From a virus: 28,137 nt of DNA. Positions 7,623 to 15,505 of this stretch are shown here, piece after piece (the stretch's first letter is position 1; each line of letters starts with the position of its first letter). The notes beneath the pieces were generated by a model. That model searched no databases. It was given only the letters and a program-made list of their open reading frames with translations, and was not told where the DNA came from. Made by a program: the position numbers and the translations under genes. The DNA is taken from positions 1 through 28,137 of IMG/VR virus record IMGVR_UViG_3300034407_003420, one strand, 5' to 3'.

Positions 7623-8894
7623 TTAACCATTGTAACTTCCAAATGCTACGTTGAGATCAAAATTTTTAGTACCTTTACCTACATAAATGTTACTACCTGC
7701 TTTAATTTGATGTCTAGCATGGTTTGATAACATTAAACAATCAACAAGATCATCGTGGGCTCCATTCGGGTGAGTGAAACTTAGTTTACCAGTATTACCT
7801 AATTTGTAGGTATAAATCGATAGTTCTTGGAATAAGTCAGGATTAAGTTCTCTATTAGGTAATTCAACTTCCATTTGTTCAATATCCTCAATTAAAGACC
7901 TAACTATAGTAGTTTTAGAATCCTGTGTTGTTGTAAATCCTTGTATTTTACGATGTTTAGGTTTTATTAAATCATACATTGCCTTACCTATACCGTTTGT
8001 TTCAATATACCCTCCTACTACATTAAATCTGTTAATGATTTGAATAAATTTCTCTGCAATGGAGGTAATGTTTTCTCCATTTCGTTTTTCCATATAGAGA
8101 ATTCTTCCTGACTCAGTTTGGATTGATATTGTTGAATAATCATGAGAAAGTCCTGTATCAATACCAACATAACATTTTTCTGTTTTATTGGTGGTTTCAT
8201 AGCTACTAAGTATACAAACGTTTTCTAAACCTCTAAATACATCACTTGATGCATCCGAAAATTCTGCGAAATATTCTTGTCTATAGATCTCCCGAGGTAA
8301 GCTACGTTCTTGTTCTTTTAAGAATTTATCATCAATATATGGGCTATCAAATGATGTACCTTGAAATGAAATATATTGGTCATTATCCTCGCTTATTCCA
8401 CGTAAATACACGTTATAAAACCAGTTACGACCCTTAGGCGTACTAATCATCAAACATTTTTTTCCAATGGCAGTTAACGTAGGAAATATAGCCTCGGTCA
8501 TTGCATTTTCTTTTACGAATGCTGCCTCATCTACTATAATATAATTGAATGAAAATCCTCTAATTGAATCAGGTCGTTCAGCTGATAGAAATTGTATTGT
8601 AGAACCATTCATAAACTTGATTGTTAAATCAGCTTTATTCTTAGATTCTATTATTTTATTGGATGCATCAGCTAATTCTTGGAATACTTTTTTAGCTTGA
8701 TTATATATAGGAGATATCCATGCACCTTTTTGGTTTGAATTTTGTAATAACCAATATATTAACAAGTTTTGTCCTAATAATGATTTACCAAATTGTCTGC
8801 CTGTTACAACAACACCAAATTTGTGATCACTATCCGCAAATCCATTTATTATTGGCTTTTGACCCTGATGTGGGGTAAATAAAGTTACCTGCAT
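7623..8894 (-). CDS. terL: Terminase large subunit
   Basis: The 423-aa motor of DNA packaging. It combines an ATPase that drives DNA through the portal with a nuclease that cuts the concatemer. The Walker A motif is TGRQFGKS (31-38). Walker B is YIIVDEAAF with the acidic pair near 122-123, followed by a coupling segment ISTPKGR. The C-terminal RNase H-like nuclease has candidate metal-binding acids at D246 (GIDTG), E298 (YIETNG) and D381/D382 (AHDD). Length and motifs are complete. It starts within the TAATG that ends the 66-aa gene, and TerS lies just before that, so TerS, the small protein and TerL form a coupled packaging block. Confidence 0.97.
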   Translation of the reverse strand: MQVTLFTPHQGQKPIINGFADSDHKFGVVVTGRQFGKSLLGQNLLIYWLLQNSNQKGAWISPIYNQAKKVFQELADASNKIIESKNKADLTIKFMNGSTIQFLSAERPDSIRGFSFNYIIVDEAAFVKENAMTEAIFPTLTAIGKKCLMISTPKGRNWFYNVYLRGISEDNDQYISFQGTSFDSPYIDDKFLKEQERSLPREIYRQEYFAEFSDASSDVFRGLENVCILSSYETTNKTEKCYVGIDTGLSHDYSTISIQTESGRILYMEKRNGENITSIAEKFIQIINRFNVVGGYIETNGIGKAMYDLIKPKHRKIQGFTTTQDSKTTIVRSLIEDIEQMEVELPNRELNPDLFQELSIYTYKLGNTGKLSFTHPNGAHDDLVDCLMLSNHARHQIKAGSNIYVGKGTKNFDLNVAFGSYNG

Positions 8895-9094
8895 TAAACA
8901 TTAATTTTTCTACCTGTGTATGCTGCATTTCTTTCTAATTGACGTTTTTTCTTTAATTCAATTATTTCATCTCTTACTATACAAGCCTTTTCATATAACT
9001 CATCTTCAACTAGTCCATCTAATATTTCTTCCATTGCATCAATCAATGTACCATAGAAATATTCTTGTGCATCATCTAATTTTATTCCCCCCAT
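8894..9094 (-). CDS. Small UVR-motif-like protein between TerS and TerL
   Basis: A 66-aa acidic helical protein. Residues 34-50 (YEKACIVRDEIIELKKK) match the pattern of a UVR motif (x-x-x-E-K-A-x-x-x-R-D-E-I), a helical hairpin used for protein-protein contacts in UvrB/UvrC and other proteins. It overlaps TerS by 13 bases and TerL by one base, implying equimolar coupled synthesis with terminase. A packaging accessory role is an inference from position only. Confidence 0.75.
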   Translation of the reverse strand: MGGIKLDDAQEYFYGTLIDAMEEILDGLVEDELYEKACIVRDEIIELKKKRQLERNAAYTGRKINV

Positions 9095-9453
9095 TGTAAA
9101 TTAACATTTTCTACTTTAACATCTACTTGTGAACGTTCAATTTCAGCACCTGATATTTTAGCCTGGTATTTAATAGCATCTAATTCAGTACGTCTATCAT
9201 TTTCTTGTATTGCTCTAGCCTTTAGATTTTCTAATTCAACCATAGCTTTATCAACATGACCTTTAATAGTATCATCTATTAATTCACCTACTTTAGCCAT
9301 TGCTTTTTTCCACATACGATTAGCCTTAGTATGTCCAATACCTTTACGTTCAGTATACCATTGTGTAAATTGTGTCCAACCTGCTTTGTGTTGTAAAATG
9401 TATTCAACACATTGGTTTAGATCGTCTATCATTTCTGCATCTGTTTCTCTCAT
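9082..9453 (-). CDS. terS: Terminase small subunit-like protein
   Basis: A 123-aa protein. The N-terminal half has a helix-rich DNA-binding-like region (MIDDLNQCVEYIL, WTQFTQWYTERKGIGHTKANRMWKKAM). The C-terminal half is a coiled-coil-forming segment with a final motif containing VDVKVENVNLQW. Size, layout and location immediately before TerL fit small terminase subunits, which recognise phage DNA and deliver it to TerL. The final segment could contact the large subunit, as TerS C-termini do. No sequence signature is fully diagnostic, so the call rests partly on position. Confidence 0.8.
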   Translation of the reverse strand: MRETDAEMIDDLNQCVEYILQHKAGWTQFTQWYTERKGIGHTKANRMWKKAMAKVGELIDDTIKGHVDKAMVELENLKARAIQENDRRTELDAIKYQAKISGAEIERSQVDVKVENVNLQWGE

Positions 9454-9483
9454 TTAATGTCTATATTTTACGATAAGTATTAA

Positions 9484-11778
9484 TTAATTAAATGTTTTGA
9501 ATAACAATGATTTAGGTATATTCCAAGTCCAATTTGTATTGTCCTCCAATCCACCGCTTAATAACACGTAATTACCGTTATCTAACATTGATGTAATAAA
9601 GAACAACGCGTATGGTATTTTCTTAGAAATAAATGGTTTATATGCCACGTCTATAATGTTCAGATCCTTATCTAATTTTATAGCATAGTGATTATAACTC
9701 CTTTGCTCATACAATTTAGTATGAACCATATACATATATACGCCTTCATCCTCAAACCATATTGGAGCCGTTGATCCACCTACTTTACTAGCAGCAGTAA
9801 AATATAATTCATTTTGTGGGAACTTATTATTAAATGGATTTTCTACATCTATTATTTTCTCAAATTCCCAATCACCGATGTGTTTGTATACCTTATAGTT
9901 GGGGCTGGTATTATATATAAAGTGTAATTCATCATTGTGTACGAACGGTAATAGATTTTTATACCATTCTACCTCCTTACCGGCTATGAATTCCATTCTA
10001 TTAGGTTCGTCAAATCTCAATTGTTTAACTACCTTATACTCCTCATCTAGTATAGCCGTTGTTGTATTCCAATCTTTATCAATGAATGAAGCAAAATGAT
10101 AGGGTTTGTCTTTATATACTACTGTTCTAAAGTCTTCCCATTTACTTAATTCTTTATATTGTATTGGTTTTTCTTTATAGTCAACCATTACTAAATCATC
10201 TGTAAAATCAAATTCATATAGTGATCTACAATCACCTAATTGCTCCATGAATAATGTACGAGATGTATCTTTATCTAATCTAGATATGCCTTTATATCCA
10301 TCATTTGTTTTCCATAATGATAGATTGTGAGAACAAAAATTTACCCTATGTTGTTTTAGATTTTCTCTTGGTGTTTCATCTCGCCAACTACCTTCAAATA
10401 AATGACTAATGTATATCGAAGAATCTGTGTCTTTACCGTTCAATACATCATGTCTAATAGCACCACTATGGCTTTGGTTACTACCAACTCTGTTTATTGA
10501 TAATAATTGGTGACTATCAACTTGTATATCCGTAGTATAATCGTGGTGTGTGCCAAAATGAGCTGTAACGTGTTTTGTAAATCTACCCGGCCCTGTATTT
10601 TGTAGTACTCCACCTACTGGATTATTAATTATATCATCTATAATTTTATTTAGTGGTTCTTGTTTTGGAGCCGCTGCTATAAACCAATTTGCTACACTAA
10701 CCATTTTATCATTAGTGTTTACTCCTATATTTTTAAAGAATTTATTATCTTTATCTAAACATGCCTCTAATCCTGCTATAAATGTTTGACCTTCTAACCA
10801 ATTATCTATTGGTCTATGACAAAATGTATCAGCATCTACGTATACACCTCCATTTTCCCACAGATAACAATATCTAAAGAAATCAGTACGTTCGCCTTTA
10901 GATGCTAATGATTTATAAGCATCATAATATATGCTTGATTTAAACCATTTATGAACAGCATTGTCATCAAAATAAATTAAATCCCAATCAGGATTATGTT
11001 TTTCAAAACTATCAATCATGTATTGATTTACATCTAATACATCTTTAGTTGTGTAAATTATTTTACGTGGTATATGATTGAATATTGTTTTTGCTTGAAC
11101 GTAATCCCAGAATTTTTTATTGCCTATGACTTCCATCTCTTGTAGTTTACCTGGGTATTCTACGTGTAAAATATCTTTACCATCATATGTGTATTTTGTT
11201 CTAGCAAAGTCATGCTTCATTATTTTTAGATCTCCATGTTGACCTAATTCAAAATCTGCCTCTATATCATTGCCTAATACTTTATTTACAGATTTACCCA
11301 TTAATGCAGGACCAGTATAATCTAAATAAAACATTTCTTGTTTTGATTCACAATTTTTAACTATCCTATCAATTGCTTCTTTTAAGAATGGATGGTTAAT
11401 AGACGCAGCAATAAATGCATTACCCAACCATTTCATAGCCATTGGGTCATCCCTCGTGATGATAAAATTGTCTGTGGAATCAATCAGATCATCTAAGGGC
11501 GTCTCACATATTGTATCTGCGTCTATATAAACACCTCCTTGTACATAAAGTACACACAACCTGAACAAATCAGCTTTGAATGCTCCTGGAACTAACGCAT
11601 GATATGCTGTTATAACTTCAGGACCGAAATGTTCTTTTATAAATTTTACTCTATCATGTTTATCAAAAAATGTATACTCGTAATCTGGATTTTTAGTTTG
11701 CCATGATAGGCATGCTTTAGCCATACCATGAGGCAATTCATGAGTTTCAAATGTTTGATATATTTTCTTTGGTATCAT
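9484..11778 (-). CDS. Tandem GT32-like glycosyltransferase with C-terminal propeller-like domain
   Basis: A 764-aa multidomain enzyme. Residues 1-230 and 236-465 are two copies of a GT32-type (DXD sugar-binding, OCH1-like) glycosyltransferase. Each opens with IPxKIxxT and carries a catalytic DXD motif: YIDAD with D86/D88, and YVDAD with D315/D317, each preceded by a GGV. The C-terminal 480-764 looks like a glycosidase-type beta-propeller (IWFEDEGVYMYMVH, LDKDLNIID, LLSGGLEDNTNWTW). Such domains occur fused to glycosyltransferases. Its start overlaps the GT60-like gene by 4 bases (ATGA), so the two are coupled. Nucleotide-sugar donor and acceptor are unknown. Virion glycoproteins or host surface glycans are both possible. 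Confidence 0.88.
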   Translation of the reverse strand: MIPKKIYQTFETHELPHGMAKACLSWQTKNPDYEYTFFDKHDRVKFIKEHFGPEVITAYHALVPGAFKADLFRLCVLYVQGGVYIDADTICETPLDDLIDSTDNFIITRDDPMAMKWLGNAFIAASINHPFLKEAIDRIVKNCESKQEMFYLDYTGPALMGKSVNKVLGNDIEADFELGQHGDLKIMKHDFARTKYTYDGKDILHVEYPGKLQEMEVIGNKKFWDYVQAKTIFNHIPRKIIYTTKDVLDVNQYMIDSFEKHNPDWDLIYFDDNAVHKWFKSSIYYDAYKSLASKGERTDFFRYCYLWENGGVYVDADTFCHRPIDNWLEGQTFIAGLEACLDKDNKFFKNIGVNTNDKMVSVANWFIAAAPKQEPLNKIIDDIINNPVGGVLQNTGPGRFTKHVTAHFGTHHDYTTDIQVDSHQLLSINRVGSNQSHSGAIRHDVLNGKDTDSSIYISHLFEGSWRDETPRENLKQHRVNFCSHNLSLWKTNDGYKGISRLDKDTSRTLFMEQLGDCRSLYEFDFTDDLVMVDYKEKPIQYKELSKWEDFRTVVYKDKPYHFASFIDKDWNTTTAILDEEYKVVKQLRFDEPNRMEFIAGKEVEWYKNLLPFVHNDELHFIYNTSPNYKVYKHIGDWEFEKIIDVENPFNNKFPQNELYFTAASKVGGSTAPIWFEDEGVYMYMVHTKLYEQRSYNHYAIKLDKDLNIIDVAYKPFISKKIPYALFFITSMLDNGNYVLLSGGLEDNTNWTWNIPKSLLFKTFN

Positions 11779-13016
11779 AAATTAACTTCTATTCTCTCAG
11801 CCCATGTTTTACTTTCACTATAAGCCCATAAAATATACTTAAATGGTTTTTCAATATTAGCTTCTACCCATTTATCAAACCAATGTTCATTTTTTTCTTT
11901 AGCTCTACCTAATTGTAATTGAAAATCGGTATGATCTTTTCTATATAATACTTTACCATCTTTATCTTCTAATATTATAGCAAGAAAGGTATAATCATTT
12001 TCTTTAAATTCTGCTACGGGAACATTTATAACATGTTTGAATTTTAGATTAAATTTTTCATCCTTGTTTATTACTGGTGTTTCTCTATCTAATGTTGATT
12101 GTTTTACTGCTCTATCATTAAATCTAACACCGGCATAATGCTCATAATCTTCTAATGTTCGTTCAGTACCTAAACCATATTGTGCAAATAATTTTTTACG
12201 TTGACATGGAGCACATTCACCATCTACACCTAATAATTTTCTCATTCGCTCATGAGATGCCTTATTTGTCTCACCCCAATCTTTATGATTGTCCCAATGT
12301 TTGGTTCTACCTTTTCTAGTGTATTCGTGGTATGCGATAATTTTATTAGGATGAAATAAATCATAACCATGTGTGTATGCTCTAACTGCTATACTAATTT
12401 CTTCACCATGAAAATATAATTCAGGATCATGTTGTACTTCCTCAGCAAATTTACCTGTAGTAAATGCAAAGTGTGCTGAATAAAATCTAGCAGGCCATGG
12501 TTCATCTAAATTACCTTCCATATGATAAGGTAAAAAGAATATTACACCTTCAGGTGTAAATCTATCAAATTGCATTGCCCATGGTACTTTAACTCTACCT
12601 GCTGGATCATTATCTGGGTCAAATGAAGATATATAACTTGTTAGTAATGGTTTTTTATGACCTTTATTTTTTAGATCTTTGTACATTTTAATTACCTCAG
12701 CATCCCAATTATCTACAAATCTATGATGTGAATCTAATTGTAAAGTATATTCTTCACCATCATATAATTGTTGTATTTGGTTTCTAGCCCAACAAGCACC
12801 TTTAGAATCCTGATAGTCTATATCTATAACCTTTATTCTTTTATCATCTACATAACTAGCTAAACTATCCCATTCATCTTCATTTGAATGTTGGTGTGCA
12901 ATACCTACTATTAAATTTTCTGGATTTTTAGCTTTATCAAATAAATCCTCTAATGTTGGAATTAACTGAGGGTCTCTATAACTTGCAATTTGTACAAAAA
13001 TCTTATTTTTTTTCAT
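11775..13016 (-). CDS. GT60-like polypeptide GlcNAc-transferase (PF11397 type)
   Basis: A 413-aa protein. The family pattern is clear: N-terminal FVQIASYRDPQLIPTLEDL, then SKGACWARNQIQQLYDGE, then YTLQLDSHHRFVDNWD with the metal and sugar-binding DSH at 95-97. A GEEISIAVRAYTHGYDLFHP segment and a HEYTRKGR segment follow. PF11397/GT60 members in Dictyostelium and Trypanosoma transfer GlcNAc from UDP-GlcNAc to hydroxyproline or to Thr in mucin-like repeats. Phage relatives are known by recall but their acceptors are not. It overlaps both the 49-aa gene upstream and the GT32-like gene downstream by 4 bases, so it belongs to the sigma-to-glycosyltransferase operon. A Thr-Pro acceptor is my inference. 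Confidence 0.9.
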   Translation of the reverse strand: MKKNKIFVQIASYRDPQLIPTLEDLFDKAKNPENLIVGIAHQHSNEDEWDSLASYVDDKRIKVIDIDYQDSKGACWARNQIQQLYDGEEYTLQLDSHHRFVDNWDAEVIKMYKDLKNKGHKKPLLTSYISSFDPDNDPAGRVKVPWAMQFDRFTPEGVIFFLPYHMEGNLDEPWPARFYSAHFAFTTGKFAEEVQHDPELYFHGEEISIAVRAYTHGYDLFHPNKIIAYHEYTRKGRTKHWDNHKDWGETNKASHERMRKLLGVDGECAPCQRKKLFAQYGLGTERTLEDYEHYAGVRFNDRAVKQSTLDRETPVINKDEKFNLKFKHVINVPVAEFKENDYTFLAIILEDKDGKVLYRKDHTDFQLQLGRAKEKNEHWFDKWVEANIEKPFKYILWAYSESKTWAERIEVNL

Positions 13017-13162
13017 CCACGTTTTGTTTTGTCTTCTACTATCCCATCCTCATATAATGGTATGTCATTAAAAATTCTACGTTTGGCTTCATCAATATCC
13101 CAAACGTATTTTTTGTGTTCTTTTTTTAATTTAAAATTTGTTATCTTTTCAAGTGATATCAT
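13013..13162 (-). CDS. 49-aa basic/acidic small protein, unknown function
   Basis: The protein begins MISLEKITNFKLKKEHKKYV and ends in a charged tail containing DIPLYEDGIVEDKTKRG. No membrane segment or recognisable motif was seen. It overlaps the upstream 72-aa gene by 14 bases and the downstream GT60-like gene by 4 bases (ATGA). That double overlap is the main support for it being a real gene. Confidence 0.65.
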   Translation of the reverse strand: MISLEKITNFKLKKEHKKYVWDIDEAKRRIFNDIPLYEDGIVEDKTKRG

Positions 13163-13367
13163 TTCCCTTCCCATTTTTAAGTTCCTCTAAGTAATCTAAA
13201 ACGATTTGTTTAACCAATAATTTAAAGCGTTTTTCACGTTGTTGTTTACGTGCGCTAAACATCATCGTGGCCTTTGCTACGATCTGTTTCTTATTGATAA
13301 ATAAAACCGTAAGTAATGAACTAAGTATTAAACTAGAAACCCAAAATATTATATATAACTCATTCAT
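13149..13367 (-). CDS. Small N-terminally anchored membrane protein
   Basis: A 72-aa protein. Residues 3-24 are a membrane segment (LYIIFWVSSLILSSLLTVLF), followed by a strongly basic cytoplasmic tail (KKQIVAKATMMFSARKQQREKR) and a helix. It overlaps the sigma-like gene by 4 bases (ATGA) and the 49-aa gene by 14. It could be a holin, a membrane anchor for the glycosyltransferases or something else. No evidence separates these. Confidence 0.7.
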   Translation of the reverse strand: MNELYIIFWVSSLILSSLLTVLFINKKQIVAKATMMFSARKQQREKRFKLLVKQIVLDYLEELKNGKGNDIT

Positions 13368-13921
13368 GTAAAATCAACTTTACCTTCTAATATTATTTTT
13401 AACCGTTTTAATGCCTTTTTTATATCCTTAGATAATGTACTTGCTGCTATTCCTGTAATTTCAGCCATAGTTTTTACAGTTTTATTTTCAAAATAATATT
13501 CTCTAACTATATACTGGTCATAAAAATCTAAGGATTTCATTGCCTTCTCTAATTCTGTATTATTATTATCCTTTTGTTCCCAATCTAATTGTAATTCTTT
13601 ATCATGATATTCAGTACTAAATTCATTTGATTTTCGAGAGAATTTTCTGTAATGGTGATAAAACATTGAGGTACTGGATTTAATACTTAGTGCCATACCT
13701 CTTGTTAGATAATTTTCTGGATTACCATTTGTTATAATCTCATATTGTTTATCTAGGTCCATTTTTCTAAATGTTTCCCAAACATAAGGGATAATATCAT
13801 CACCCCATTTCTGAATTGCAAGTGGAGAATGACCACAAACCTTGTGAACATTTATTTGTAGTTGATTGTAGTTATCAACTAACCATTGATTAATAACCTT
13901 TACTTTTTCGTCTTTTGTCAT
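13364..13921 (-). CDS. Sigma-70-like factor (ECF-sized)
   Basis: A 185-aa protein. Residues about 25-100 have the helical, aromatic-rich character of sigma region 2 (IIPYVWETFRKM, NYLTRGMALSIKSS, MFYHHYRKFSRKS). Residues 122-175 resemble region 4, with a helix-turn-helix (KTVKTMAEITGIAASTLSKD) and a basic recognition helix end (IKKALKRLK). Small sigma-like proteins of this form are common in Bacteroidota phages and could redirect host RNA polymerase to late promoters. It heads a coupled operon running to both glycosyltransferases. It is preceded by a leader with a promoter-like box, a stem-loop and a palindrome. Confidence 0.8.
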   Translation of the reverse strand: MTKDEKVKVINQWLVDNYNQLQINVHKVCGHSPLAIQKWGDDIIPYVWETFRKMDLDKQYEIITNGNPENYLTRGMALSIKSSTSMFYHHYRKFSRKSNEFSTEYHDKELQLDWEQKDNNNTELEKAMKSLDFYDQYIVREYYFENKTVKTMAEITGIAASTLSKDIKKALKRLKIILEGKVDFT

Positions 13922-13940
13922 ATAATTTATAAAACAGTGA

Positions 13941-13980
13941 CAGCACTAAGGAACCAATTGCAAAAGTTATCTCAGTGCTG
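13941..13980 (-). promoter_or_regulatory. Stem-loop in the leader of the sigma-like gene
   Basis: CAGCACT (13941-13947) and AGTGCTG (13974-13980) are exact inverted repeats, 26 bases apart, about 20 bases before the sigma-like start codon. The pairing extends partly inwards. It would fold in the mRNA and could affect translation of the sigma gene, or it could be a split operator. There is no T-run, so it is not a simple terminator. Confidence 0.5.
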
Positions 13981-13999
13981 TATGTAAAATTCTAAGTTG

Positions 14000-14016
14000 G
14001 TCAAATATACAACCAT
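14000..14016 (-). promoter_or_regulatory. Candidate promoter of the sigma-glycosyltransferase operon
   Basis: The minus strand reads ATGGTTGTATATTTGAC, containing TATATTTG, an exact fit to the Bacteroidota -7 box TAnnTTTG. No clear TTTG -33 box lies 19-21 bases upstream. The same motif, with one base moved, stands before the lipoprotein genes (22523-22539, plus strand). Confidence 0.5.
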
Positions 14017-14068
14017 CCCTCTGTATTGCCTAGTTATTCTTGCCTTTTTCTTATTCCTTTTTTATCTC

Positions 14069-14084
14069 TGTCATAACTATGACA
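14069..14084. promoter_or_regulatory. Perfect palindrome, possible operator
   Basis: TGTCATAACTATGACA: 7-base arms separated by two bases. It lies about 53 bases upstream of the candidate sigma promoter, between it and the direct repeat at 14131. A dimeric regulator could bind here. No phage-encoded repressor is evident in the window. Confidence 0.4.
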
Positions 14085-14130
14085 AGGGATATCAAAAACG
14101 CATTCTTTTTAACATTTTCTTAAAACCTTT

Positions 14131-14158
14131 CACGTGGTGCCAAAATACGAAAAAAAAC
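14131..14158 (-). repeat. Direct repeat copy B flanking the 134-aa gene; promoter-like
   Basis: Plus strand CACGTGGTGCCAAAATACGA followed by an A run. It matches copy A (14593-14619) at all but one of 27 positions. On the minus strand it reads T8, then CGTATTTTGG, then CACCACGTG. TATTTTG is one T short of the TAnnTTTG box. It lies just beyond the stop of the 134-aa gene and about 210 bases upstream of the sigma gene. Confidence 0.8.
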
Positions 14159-14171
14159 TATGGGGGGCAAC

Positions 14172-14576
14172 CTATCTACCAAATAATGATTCCTGGTATT
14201 TATCGGCTCTAATCCATTTACTATATCGTCTACCTTTTGATATTATGGTTGCTTTGAAATATCGATTCCCATTCTCACGAGTTGATACAGACCATTTCAT
14301 CCATGATTTTTTCTTACTAGCCCATAGGTATACTGTACCAGATGGTGACATATAGAAATTCTGAATCATCAACTTTAATTTGTGATTCCTTATAAAATCT
14401 TGTTTGGGATCAGGTTTAATTTTAGAACTTCGGAATTCATATTCCTTATTGCCTATTAATACCTTACCTTGATCGATTGAGGCTTTAATTTTTGAGGCTG
14501 GAATTTTGTAATACTTACTTAGGAAATTAATACTATCAAACATCCTATCTGCCTTAACATCATAAACATTTATCAT
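14172..14576 (-). CDS. 134-aa basic protein bracketed by direct repeats; homing-endonuclease-like DNA-binding character
   Basis: No confident family. Residues 1-48 (VYDVKADRMFDSINFLSKYY, then ASIDQGKVLIGNKEYEF) resemble a NUMOD1-type helix-turn-helix module. Residues 70-130 (FYMSPSGTVYLW, WMKWSVSTRENGNRYFKATI, KGRRYSKWIRADKY) recall the NUMOD4-like N-terminal part of HNH homing proteins. No HNH or GIY-YIG catalytic motif is present. It could be a remnant of a homing endonuclease or a small DNA-binding regulator. It has its own candidate promoter (14593-14619), is preceded by a terminator-like hairpin after the lectin gene, and has a near-identical repeat just after its stop. That arrangement suggests an inserted cassette. 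Confidence 0.7.
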   Translation of the reverse strand: MINVYDVKADRMFDSINFLSKYYKIPASKIKASIDQGKVLIGNKEYEFRSSKIKPDPKQDFIRNHKLKLMIQNFYMSPSGTVYLWASKKKSWMKWSVSTRENGNRYFKATIISKGRRYSKWIRADKYQESLFGR

Positions 14577-14592
14577 AACTAATTATTTTTTT

Positions 14593-14619
14593 CACGTGGT
14601 ACCAAAATACGAAAAAAAA
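14593..14619 (-). repeat. Direct repeat copy A flanking the 134-aa gene; promoter-like
   Basis: Plus strand CACGTGGTACCAAAATACGA followed by an A run. It sits 17 bases before the start codon of the 134-aa gene, so a transcript starting here would have a leader of about 20-25 bases. It contains the palindromes GGTACC and CACGTG, overlapping by one base. Confidence 0.8.
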
Positions 14620-14640
14620 TTTAAATAGTCACGCTATTTT
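14611..14640 (-). terminator. Weak intrinsic terminator after the lectin-fold gene
   Basis: On the minus strand the lectin gene stop is followed by AAATAG-cgtga-CTATTT (14639-14623) and then AAA plus T8. The stem is only 6 bp with a single GC pair. The T tract is also part of direct repeat copy A. Confidence 0.45.
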
Positions 14641-15504
14641 CTAAATCGAGTAACCTCTAACATTTTTGAAATAATCATAGTTTTGGGTAATCTCAGCAGC
14701 TGATAGATTGTACTGATCATAAACTCGAATAACAGCCATGTCCCCATTCCAGTAGGTATTAGGATCATTTGATGATTGTCTACCTATATCTGGCTCTGCA
14801 CTGTTAACTCCATTACTACTTAGATTTGGTAAAAATGTTGTAGTTGAATATGTTGCTGATGTAGCTCCATTCTTAAATACTTCAATATTACCTGTTGAAA
14901 AATCATAGTTTATAACAAAATATACCCAAGTATTAGCAGTAAATAACCCTGATGCATAATCTAAGGTTTGGGATTGGTTAGTAGCAGCATTTCTTAATGC
15001 ATTATGTAAACCAGTACTATATATTCCATTCCCAGATTTACCAATCCACCAAATCTGATCACTATTTCCACTATTTTTCCAGAATGATTGTAAGCATTTA
15101 TATGAGTTGGTTGCTGTGGTATCAGTTTTAACAATAAACTCCCAAGAGAATTTTGGTGTTGGGGCTGAAAACGTAATAATTGTATCACCAGCAGGACCTG
15201 CACCATATTGGTTATTCCCATTAAATCCAAAGAATCCTGCATTACCTGAAGTATATGTAGGACTATTAGTTAATGTCCAACTTCTAGAAGCACCTGGTGC
15301 AATATCTGTCCAAGCTGTACCTGTTCCAGGATATGAAGTAGTTAAACCAGCATCTAAGTATTGTACTAAATTAGTAGTTGTAGGTCCTGCCGCGGCGGTC
15401 GAATATACTTCAGTGCCACCTAAATAAGCTTTACTAACATCTAAACTTCCTAATTTTAAAGTACTACTTGATAAATCAGTACCCCCTAGATATATATTTG
15501 CCAT
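14641..15504 (-). CDS. LamG/concanavalin-fold lectin-like virion protein
   Basis: A 287-aa protein. Residues 1-34 contain a short repeat (IYLGGTDLSSSTLKLGSLDV, then YLGGTEVY) seen by recall at the start of many marine phage tip proteins. Residues 44-285 have LamG-like character: LVQYLDAGLTTSYPGTGTAW, WEFIVKT, TWVYFVINYD, IEVFKNGA and a closing WNGDMAVIRVYDQYNLSAAE segment. These domains bind carbohydrates, which fits receptor recognition. It starts two bases after the stop of the long fibre gene, so both are probably made together. It is the last gene before the terminator-like hairpin. A receptor-binding role is inference. Confidence 0.82.
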   Translation of the reverse strand: MANIYLGGTDLSSSTLKLGSLDVSKAYLGGTEVYSTAAAGPTTTNLVQYLDAGLTTSYPGTGTAWTDIAPGASRSWTLTNSPTYTSGNAGFFGFNGNNQYGAGPAGDTIITFSAPTPKFSWEFIVKTDTTATNSYKCLQSFWKNSGNSDQIWWIGKSGNGIYSTGLHNALRNAATNQSQTLDYASGLFTANTWVYFVINYDFSTGNIEVFKNGATSATYSTTTFLPNLSSNGVNSAEPDIGRQSSNDPNTYWNGDMAVIRVYDQYNLSAAEITQNYDYFKNVRGYSI

Positions 15505-15505
15505 A

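Noticed and set aside
8018-8437. Two small frames inside the TerL gene
   Set aside because: They lie within an intact terminase frame with all motifs. No start signal or overlap supports them.
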